Below are positions 7,449 to 12,818 of a stretch of DNA of 13,619 bases, one piece after another. The notes under the pieces were generated by a model. That model was not told where the DNA came from and ran no database searches. It was given only the letters and a program-made list of their open reading frames with translations. Location of the stretch: the NCBI GenBank assembly GCA_021826485.1, contig JAKAZX010000058.1, forward strand, positions 1 through 13,619. Reading direction: 5' to 3'. Every line of letters begins with the position of its first letter. Within the stretch, counting starts at the first letter, position 1. The position numbers and the translations under genes are program-made. Source of the DNA: Pseudomonadota bacterium (GTDB lineage: Bacteria > Pseudomonadota > Alphaproteobacteria > Acetobacterales > Acetobacteraceae).

Positions 7449-7459
7449 AAAACGATTTG
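7449..7459. promoter_or_regulatory. candidate LacI-type operator, copy 2 (before the regulator gene)
   Basis: AAAACGATTTG here is identical to the core at 8545-8555. On the gene strand it reads CAAATCGTTTT, with a central CG flanked by A and T runs, as is usual for LacI-family operators. It lies 11 bases upstream of the GTG start, in the 37-bp gap after the dehydrogenase gene. It could be an autoregulatory or auxiliary looping site. Confidence 0.55.
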
Positions 7460-7474
7460 GCGGCATCGGGCCGG

Positions 7475-8506
7475 TCATGTCCGTGTCACCGGCATGCTGC
7501 GCAACCGTGCGGCCAGCGCCGGGTCCGCCCGGCGGCAGAGCTGCGGCGGCAGGCCGCGCAGGATCAGTTCCGCGTCGGCGACCACCATCCGCCCGATCGC
7601 GTGCAGCGCATCCGGCATGCCGCCGGTGCGGTGCGCGGACAGCAGCAGGCCGGGGATGCGGCGCAGCGGATCGCCGGGGGCGACCGGCTCCTGCGGGAAT
7701 ACGTCGGTGGCGATCTTCAGGCGGCCCGACGCGGCCTCCGCCAGCAGGGCGGGAAAATCGACGACGCCGGCGCGGCTCATCAGCAGCACCGCGCTGCCGT
7801 CGGCCAGCTTCGCCAGTTCGCGCGCGCCGATGAAGCCCTGGTTTTCGGTGGTGGGGGCGGCGAAGATGAACAGCACGCGGGCGAAGTTCAGCGTCTCGTC
7901 GAGGCTGCCGGCATCGCAGCCGTGGGCCGCGATCAGTTCGGCGGGCAGCCACGGGTCGTGCACCACCACCGGGTTGCCGAACGGCACCAGCAGGCGGCGC
8001 AGTTCCCGCCCGAGATCGCCGAAGCCGATGATGCCGACGGGCGCGCCGGCGAAGCGGAAGCAGCCGGCATTGCCGGCGAGACCATAGGCCTCGGTCCCGG
8101 CGCGGAAGGCGCGGTCGGCGGCGGTGATGCCGCGCGCGAGGTCGATCGCCATCGCCAGTGCGCTTTCCGCGACCGCGGGCGCGAAGGCGGAGGTCGGGCT
8201 GAGCACGTGGATGCCGCGCGCATGGCAGGCGGCATAGTCGATGTTCGGCAGGAAATTCGTCTCGACATTGAAGATCGCGCGCAGCTTCGGGGCGCGGTCC
8301 AGGCGCGCATGCGGCATCGCCGTCTGGCCGATCAGCAGCACTGCCTCCGGCAGCAGCCGGTCGATCTCGGCCTCCGGCGCCGGGCCGGGTTCGAACACCG
8401 CCAACCGGCCCAGCGCATCCAGCCGCCGGCGGGTCGGCACGTCGCAGATCGCGTCCAGCGTACGTGGCAGCGGATCGACCAGGATCAGCGGTTCGCCCGC
8501 CGCCAT
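7475..8506 (-). CDS. D-2-hydroxyacid dehydrogenase family protein (divergent)
   Basis: A 343-aa NAD(P)-dependent 2-hydroxyacid dehydrogenase, predicted to interconvert a 2-hydroxyacid and its 2-oxoacid in the cytoplasm. The Rossmann motif is VGIIGFGDLGRE (GFGDLG at 161-166). The catalytic triad is present: Arg245 (in MSRAG), Glu273 (in FPQEP) and His292 (in SAHRTGG). The last block differs from the common PHxGSAT form, and the protein is clearly a different subgroup from the two paralogues further right. An ATG at 8506 with GGAGG at 8512-8516 sets the start. It is the first gene of the transporter operon and is preceded by a promoter-like sequence with a candidate LacI-type operator. Its place there suggests it acts on the imported compound or a breakdown product; the actual substrate is unknown. 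Confidence 0.87.
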   Translation of the reverse strand: MAAGEPLILVDPLPRTLDAICDVPTRRRLDALGRLAVFEPGPAPEAEIDRLLPEAVLLIGQTAMPHARLDRAPKLRAIFNVETNFLPNIDYAACHARGIHVLSPTSAFAPAVAESALAMAIDLARGITAADRAFRAGTEAYGLAGNAGCFRFAGAPVGIIGFGDLGRELRRLLVPFGNPVVVHDPWLPAELIAAHGCDAGSLDETLNFARVLFIFAAPTTENQGFIGARELAKLADGSAVLLMSRAGVVDFPALLAEAASGRLKIATDVFPQEPVAPGDPLRRIPGLLLSAHRTGGMPDALHAIGRMVVADAELILRGLPPQLCRRADPALAARLRSMPVTRT

Positions 8507-8533
8507 CGTCCCCTCCCCGGGATGTTGGGGTGG

Positions 8534-8562
8534 ACGTTAGTGCAAAAACGATTTGCTCGCAA
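8534..8562 (-). promoter_or_regulatory. candidate sigma-70 promoter of the transporter operon
   Basis: On the minus strand, TTGCGA (8557-8562; 4 of 6 matches to TTGACA) is followed after exactly 17 bases by TAACGT (8534-8539; 3 of 6 matches to TATAAT). The whole spacer (8540-8556) is occupied by the candidate operator. The position, about 30-55 bases before the dehydrogenase ATG, suits a short leader. The -10 match is weak, so confidence comes mainly from the operator placement. Confidence 0.4.
8542..8556. promoter_or_regulatory. candidate LacI-type operator, copy 1 (operon promoter)
   Basis: GCAAAAACGATTTGC has perfect 5-bp arms GCAAA/TTTGC around AACGA. It contains the same AAAACGATTTG core as the site before the LacI gene. 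It lies between the candidate -35 and -10 boxes, where bound repressor would block RNA polymerase. It stands out as AT-rich in a GC-rich context. Confidence 0.6.
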
Positions 8563-8732
8563 GCGGGTGGCGGCGGGGGAAGGCCGGGCAGCACAATCGC
8601 GGCAAATTCCGCAAGCGCGGCGCTCAAGTAAATCTGAATTGATGGTCAGGCCGTCCCGTGCGCACTCCCGGCCTTTGCCAAGGGGACGCCGCGGAGCCTG
8701 CGAACATCGGCCTGACAGGGGGGGACGGGACA

Positions 8733-9026
8733 ATGGCCACGTACGTAAGCTTCTTCAATTTTACCGAGCAGGGACGGGCCACTATCAAGGACACCGTGAA
8801 GCGCACGGAGGCCGCGCGCAAGGCGGCGGAGCAGGCGGGCCTCCGCATCACGGAAATTCTGTGGCTGCAAGGGCCGTTCGATTTCGTCGCGATCACCGAG
8901 GCGGACGATGAGATGGCAGCCGTCGCCTTCGGCTTCGGCACCCTCAGGCTCGGCAATGTCACCGGCCACACCTACCGCGCCTACACGGCTGCCGAGATGG
9001 CGAGGGCACTCGAAAAACTGTCCTGA
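8733..9026 (+). CDS. GYD-domain protein
   Basis: A 97-aa soluble protein beginning MATYVSFFNFTEQG. It matches the GYD-domain family of small, probably dimeric ferredoxin-like alpha/beta proteins: an N-terminal beta strand, a Lys/Ala-rich helix (about 16-36, IKDTVKRTEAARKAAEQAG), then ITEILWLQGPFDFVAITEADD. Here the GxYD hallmark reads GPFDF (47-51), with Phe in place of Tyr, a common variant. Length is normal for the family. The start at 8733 follows a G-rich stretch (GGGGGGGACGG) that may serve as ribosome-binding site. It stands alone between two minus-strand operons and converges on the GMC oxidoreductase gene. Family function is unknown. Confidence 0.85.
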   Translation: MATYVSFFNFTEQGRATIKDTVKRTEAARKAAEQAGLRITEILWLQGPFDFVAITEADDEMAAVAFGFGTLRLGNVTGHTYRAYTAAEMARALEKLS

Positions 9027-9059
9027 GCGCGGGACCGCCCGGCACCGGGCTGGCCGCGC
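9027..9059. terminator. nested hairpin between convergent genes, possible bidirectional terminator
   Basis: In the 40 bp between the convergent GYD and GMC genes, GCGCGG (9027-9032) pairs with CCGCGC (9054-9059). Inside it, GCCCG (9037-9041) pairs with CGGGC (9046-9050) around GCAC. The structure starts directly after the GYD stop. No U-run follows in either direction, so it may slow polymerase or protect 3' ends rather than act as a classic intrinsic terminator. Confidence 0.35.
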
Positions 9060-9066
9060 GGCGCGG

Positions 9067-10689
9067 TCAGGCGGCCAGTTCCGGGGTGCGAGACGGTGTC
9101 GCGAACGCGGTGCCGAGCACGAACTCGCTGGCGCGCTCGGCGATCATCATGGTCGGCGCGTTGGTGTTGGAGCTGACGACGCTCGGCATGACCGAGGAAT
9201 CACAGACGCGTAGGCCGTCCAGCCCGCGCACCCGCAACTGCGGATCGACCACCGCGAGCGCGCCGCTGCCCATCCGGCACGCCCCGCTCGGGTGATAGCC
9301 GGTGCGGCCGGCGGTGCGGATATAGTCGTCGAGCGGCGCATCCGGCCCCGGCAGATGCTCGCGCCGCAGATAGGGGCGGAACGCCGGCTGGTGCATGATC
9401 TCGCGCATGCGGTCCACCGCCTCGCGGGTCAGCCGCATGTCGTCGGGTTCGGCCAGGAAATTCGGGTCGATCAGCGGCGGCGCGGCGGGGTCGGCGCTGC
9501 GCAGGGTCAGCGTGCCGCGGCTTTTCGGCCGCAGCGCATAGGCGTTGATCATGCAGCCGTTGCGGCTCGGCAGCCGGGGGAAACCCTCCGGCACGCCGGC
9601 GCCGGCGACGAAATGCAGTTGCGTGTCGGGCGTCGCGGCGGCGGGATCGACGCGCAGGAACGCGCCACCCTCGACGATGTTGGAAATCGCCGGCCCCCGG
9701 CGCAGCAGCAGGTATTGCAGCGCCGCCAGCGCCTTCCAGTGCCGCCGCTGGTAGCGATCGAGCCCGTGCGGGCCGGACAGTTCGTAGGTGAGGTCGATGG
9801 TATAATGGTCGTGCAGGTTCTGCCCGACGCCCGGCAGATCGTGCAGCACCTTCACGCCGGCGCGGCGCAGATGTCCGGCCGGACCGATGCCCGACAGCAG
9901 CAGCAGGCGTGGCGACCCGACCCCGCCAGCGGTAACGATCACCTCCGCCGTCGCCCGCGCCTCCTTCATCTCGCCGTCCTGCTGGTAGGCGACGCCGATG
10001 GCGCGGCCGTGTTCGATCAGGATGCGGTGCGCGCGGCACCCCGCGGCGACGGTCAGGTTGGGCCGCGCCCGCGCCGGCGCGAGGTAGCCGACCGCGGCGG
10101 AACAGCGGCGTGCGTTGCGCGACGTGGTCTGGTAGGTGCCAGCGCCGGCCTGTTCGGCGCCGTTGAAATCGTCGGTCGGCGGAATGCCGGCCTGTTCGCA
10201 GGCGGCGATGAACACCCGCGTCAGCAGGTTCGGCGTCTTGGTGGAAACCCCGAGCGGGCCGCCGCGGCCGTGGAACGGGCCATCCAGCGTGTCGTTGTCC
10301 TCCATCCGCACGAAGCAGTGGCGGATGTCTGCGAACGACCAGCCCGGGCAGCCTTCCTCGAACGCCCAGCGGTCATAGTCCTGCGGCGTGCCACGCGTGA
10401 ACACCTGCGCGTTGATCGACCCGCCGCCGCCGAGCACGCGCGCCTGCGTGTACGGCATCTCGCGGTTGCCGGCATGGCGCTGGGGCACCGTACGGAAGCC
10501 CCAGTCCAGCTTCGCCGGGTTCATCACGAAATAGCCGGCCGGGATATGGATGAACGGGCTGCGGTCGGGCGGCCCGGCTTCCAGCAGCAGCACGCGATTG
10601 CCGGCGCGCTCGCTCAGTCGCGCCGCAATCGCGCAGCCGGCGCTGCCGCCGCCGACCACGATGTAATCGTATTCCGCCCGCTCCCGCAT
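9067..10689 (-). CDS. GMC-family FAD-dependent oxidoreductase (choline dehydrogenase-like)
   Basis: A 540-aa flavoprotein of the glucose-methanol-choline family, predicted to oxidise an alcohol to an aldehyde or ketone. The FAD-binding motif VVGGGSAGC (11-19) ends with ribose-binding Glu37 in LLLEAG. GMC signature 1 lies at about 81-100 (RVLGGGGSINAQVFTRG), signature 2 at about 255-270 (GGVGSPRLLLLSGIGP), and the active-site pair is His466 (GYHPSGACRMG) with Asn508 (SSNTNAP). Length is normal and there is no signal peptide, so it is cytoplasmic or membrane-associated like BetA. I chose the ATG at 10689, 8 residues before the FAD strand; ATGs at 10707 and 10716 are also possible. It follows two D-2-hydroxyacid dehydrogenase genes after 92 bp. 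Choline itself is unlikely, as no betaine genes are near; substrate unknown. Confidence 0.93.
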   Translation of the reverse strand: MRERAEYDYIVVGGGSAGCAIAARLSERAGNRVLLLEAGPPDRSPFIHIPAGYFVMNPAKLDWGFRTVPQRHAGNREMPYTQARVLGGGGSINAQVFTRGTPQDYDRWAFEEGCPGWSFADIRHCFVRMEDNDTLDGPFHGRGGPLGVSTKTPNLLTRVFIAACEQAGIPPTDDFNGAEQAGAGTYQTTSRNARRCSAAVGYLAPARARPNLTVAAGCRAHRILIEHGRAIGVAYQQDGEMKEARATAEVIVTAGGVGSPRLLLLSGIGPAGHLRRAGVKVLHDLPGVGQNLHDHYTIDLTYELSGPHGLDRYQRRHWKALAALQYLLLRRGPAISNIVEGGAFLRVDPAAATPDTQLHFVAGAGVPEGFPRLPSRNGCMINAYALRPKSRGTLTLRSADPAAPPLIDPNFLAEPDDMRLTREAVDRMREIMHQPAFRPYLRREHLPGPDAPLDDYIRTAGRTGYHPSGACRMGSGALAVVDPQLRVRGLDGLRVCDSSVMPSVVSSNTNAPTMMIAERASEFVLGTAFATPSRTPELAA

Positions 10690-10732
10690 CCGTGTACGCC
10701 CCACCATCCTGCACACTGTGCCGGTGGCATAG

Positions 10733-10751
10733 CGTCCGGCTCAACCGGACG
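10733..10751 (-). other. 7-bp stem-loop before the GMC oxidoreductase gene
   Basis: CGTCCGG (10733-10739) and CCGGACG (10745-10751) form a perfect 7-bp stem with a 5-base loop, in the 92-bp gap between a dehydrogenase stop and the GMC start. No U-run follows on the minus strand. It could attenuate read-through into the oxidoreductase gene or protect the upstream mRNA, or it could be part of an operator. Confidence 0.4.
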
Positions 10752-10781
10752 ACGCAGCGAAACCGCTCACAATCACGTATG

Positions 10782-11744
10782 TCAGCGCACGAGATTTGCC
10801 GGCGCGCGCCCGGCCAGCACCGCCTCGATCCCGTCCAGCGCCAGATGGCCCATCGCGTTGCGCGTCTCCACCGTGGCGCTGCCGAGATGCGGCAGCAGCA
10901 CGACATTCTCGAGCGTCAGATAGTCGGGATTGAGCGCGGGTTCGCCGGCATAGACATCGAGTCCGGCGAAACCCACCTGGCCGGAGCGCAGCGCCGCGAT
11001 CAGCGCGGCATCGTCGATCAGCGATCCGCGGGCCGCGTTCACGACCACGGCACCGCGCGGCAGTTGCGCGATGCGCGCGGCATCCAGCCAGTTGCGCGTC
11101 GCCGCGCCGCCGGGCGCATTCAGCGACAGCACCTCGCTCGCCGCCAGGAAGCTCGCGTCATCGTCATGCCAGATGGCGCCCGCTTCCATCTCCGGCGGCA
11201 GGCGGGCGACGTCGCGATAATGCACGGCCATGCCGAAGGCGCGTGCCATACGCGCCAGCTCCCGCCCGATCCGGCCCATGCCGAAGATGCCGAGCTGCCG
11301 GCCGGACACCTGCGTGCCGAGCAGTTGCGTCGGTGCCCAGCCGGCCCAGCCGCCCGCGCGCACCATCCGCTCGCCCTCGCCGGCGCGGCGGGCGGCGGCC
11401 AAGATCAGCAGCATGCAGCATTCGGCGGTGGCGACCGACAGCACGTCGGGCGTGTTCACCACCGGCAGGTTGCGCACGCGGCACGCGCCGATGTCGATAT
11501 GGTCGAAGCCGACCGAGAAGGTTCCCAGCACCTTCACCGTCGCCGGCAGCGCGCCGATGGTGGCGCCGTCGAGTTTCTCGGCCGGGCAGCACAGCACCGC
11601 GTCCGCGCCCTGCGCCAGCCGCAGGATGTCGGCGCCGCTGCGCGGTGCATCCTCCGGGTTCAGCCGCGCGTCGAACATCGCGCTGGCGCGCGCTTCCACG
11701 GCGGGCGGCAGCCGGCGCGTCACCAGCAGCACGGGCTTGACCAT
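10782..11744 (-). CDS. D-2-hydroxyacid dehydrogenase, glyoxylate/hydroxypyruvate reductase-like (copy B)
   Basis: A 320-aa NAD(P)-dependent enzyme of the GyaR/GhrB type. The N-terminal part carries the substrate-domain motifs SVGFDHIDI (77-85) and VVNTPDVL (95-102). The Rossmann motif is GIFGMGRIGRE (GMGRIG at 155-160). The catalytic residues are Arg239 (in NAARGS), Glu268 (in YAGEP) and His286 (in LLPHLGSAT). It most likely reduces glyoxylate or hydroxypyruvate, or oxidises the matching hydroxyacid. The ATG at 11744 has GAGGG at 11754-11758, overlapping the previous gene's TGA, so the two genes are coupled (12-bp gap). It is a close paralogue of that gene, with the cofactor and catalytic residues at the same numbers, indicating tandem duplication. 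Cofactor preference and substrate cannot be read off. Confidence 0.92.
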   Translation of the reverse strand: MVKPVLLVTRRLPPAVEARASAMFDARLNPEDAPRSGADILRLAQGADAVLCCPAEKLDGATIGALPATVKVLGTFSVGFDHIDIGACRVRNLPVVNTPDVLSVATAECCMLLILAAARRAGEGERMVRAGGWAGWAPTQLLGTQVSGRQLGIFGMGRIGRELARMARAFGMAVHYRDVARLPPEMEAGAIWHDDDASFLAASEVLSLNAPGGAATRNWLDAARIAQLPRGAVVVNAARGSLIDDAALIAALRSGQVGFAGLDVYAGEPALNPDYLTLENVVLLPHLGSATVETRNAMGHLALDGIEAVLAGRAPANLVR

Positions 11745-11756
11745 ATGGCGTTTCCC

Positions 11757-12722
11757 TCAGTTCCAGAGCGGGTCGATCGGCGGCCGTCCGGACAGCACGG
11801 CAGCGATGTTGTCAAGTGCGCGCATCCCCATCGCCGTGCGCGTCTCGATCGTGGCACTGCCCATGTGCGGGATCAGGAACGTGTTCGGCAACTCCGCGAG
11901 GCGCCGGTCGAATGCCGGCTCGTTGTGGAACACGTCGAGGCCGGCGGCGAACAGATGGCCGGATGTCAGGGCCGCGATCAGTGCCTCCTCATCCACCAGC
12001 CCGCCGCGGGAGGCGTTGACGAACACCGCCCCCTTCGGCAGCAGCGCGAAGGTCTCGGCGTTCATCAGTCCTGCTGTGGTCGGGCCGCCGCGGGCATGCA
12101 GCGACAGGATGTCGCAGTGCGGCAGCATCTCGCGCAGGTCGGCGAAGAACGTCGCACCCTGTTCGATCTCCGCCGGCAGGCGGCGCGGGTTGCTGTACAG
12201 CACCGTCATGCCGAAGCCGCGTGCGCGCCGCGCCACCGCCTGGCCGATGCGGCCCAGCCCGACGATGCCGAGCCGCTTGCCGCTGACGCGCAGGCCGAGC
12301 ATCTCGCCCAATCCGTAGCCGCGGCGCCAGCCGGCGCGCATGATCGCATCGTACTCATGCGCGCGCCGGCAGGCGGCCAGGATCAGCAGCATCGTCAGGT
12401 CGGCGGTGCAGTCGGTGAGCACGTCGGGGGTGTTGGTCACCGGCAGTGCGCGCGCCCGCGCCGCCGCCACGTCGATATGCTCGAAGCCGACGCTGCAGGT
12501 CGCGGCGATGCGCAGATGGGCGGGCAGGCGGCCGATCAGCCCGGCGTCGAATTTCAGGTGGGAAGTGAGCAGCAGCGCCTCCGCCTGCGTGGTCGTCACC
12601 TGGTGCAGCACCTCGTCCGGGGTCATGTCGCGCCCCTCCGGCCAGGGGCAGTCGAACTCGGCGCGGATGCGCTCGGCGACCGGCGCGGGCATCTGGCGGC
12701 TGACGATCAGGCGCGGCTTCAT
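11757..12722 (-). CDS. D-2-hydroxyacid dehydrogenase, glyoxylate/hydroxypyruvate reductase-like (copy A)
   Basis: A 321-aa NAD(P)-dependent enzyme, first gene of the right-hand operon. It has SVGFEHIDV (77-85), VTNTPDVL (95-102), the Rossmann motif GIVGLGRIGQ (GLGRIG at 155-160) and the catalytic residues Arg239 (in NASRGG), Glu268 (in FHNEP) and His286 (in LIPHMGSAT). All key residues share the numbering of the downstream paralogue. I chose the ATG at 12722, preceded by GGAGG (12732-12736, spacing 9); an open frame extends to 13520 on this strand, but that part is antisense to a real gene. The start faces the M20 hydrolase gene across 96 bp. The probable reaction is reduction of glyoxylate or hydroxypyruvate, or its reverse. 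Why two copies are kept is unknown; differing substrates or cofactors are plausible. Confidence 0.92.
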   Translation of the reverse strand: MKPRLIVSRQMPAPVAERIRAEFDCPWPEGRDMTPDEVLHQVTTTQAEALLLTSHLKFDAGLIGRLPAHLRIAATCSVGFEHIDVAAARARALPVTNTPDVLTDCTADLTMLLILAACRRAHEYDAIMRAGWRRGYGLGEMLGLRVSGKRLGIVGLGRIGQAVARRARGFGMTVLYSNPRRLPAEIEQGATFFADLREMLPHCDILSLHARGGPTTAGLMNAETFALLPKGAVFVNASRGGLVDEEALIAALTSGHLFAAGLDVFHNEPAFDRRLAELPNTFLIPHMGSATIETRTAMGMRALDNIAAVLSGRPPIDPLWN

Positions 12723-12818
12723 GCGGTGCGGCCTCCCCCTGGCCGGGCCATGATGGCGCCGTGCCCCCGGTTGCGGAAGGGGCCGCCGCGCGCCACCCTG
12801 CCGGGGCAGGAGAGTGCG
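12723..12818. promoter_or_regulatory. short divergent intergenic region, dehydrogenase operon / M20 hydrolase
   Basis: These 96 bp separate two divergent starts, each with a good ribosome-binding site (GGAGG at 12732-12736 on the minus strand, AGGAG at 12808-12812 on the plus strand). Promoters for both must overlap here or lie inside the genes. The sequence is very GC-rich with no convincing -35/-10 pair. Shared control of the two directions is likely but unproven. Confidence 0.4.

Larger units (their letters stand above)
8507..8732. promoter_or_regulatory. divergent intergenic region, transporter operon / GYD gene
   Basis: This 226-bp gap separates the minus-strand operon from the plus-strand GYD-domain gene. 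The left third holds the operon promoter and operator. The middle (about 8595-8645) is AT-rich and includes AATTCCGC and AAGTAAATCTGAATTG, which could carry the GYD promoter, though no good -35/-10 pair is visible. No open frame or RNA gene was recognised in it. Confidence 0.5.

Noticed and set aside
6277..7833. 518-codon plus-strand open frame across the LacI gene
   Set aside because: Antisense shadow with no motif; the LacI helix-turn-helix and effector domain are on the minus strand.
7457..8911. 484-codon plus-strand open frame across the first dehydrogenase gene, running into the GYD gene
   Set aside because: It crosses an intergenic promoter region and is out of frame with the GYD gene; composition is shadow-like.
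9292..10923. 543-codon plus-strand open frame opposite the GMC oxidoreductase
   Set aside because: No domain; the opposite strand has both GMC signatures and the FAD motif.
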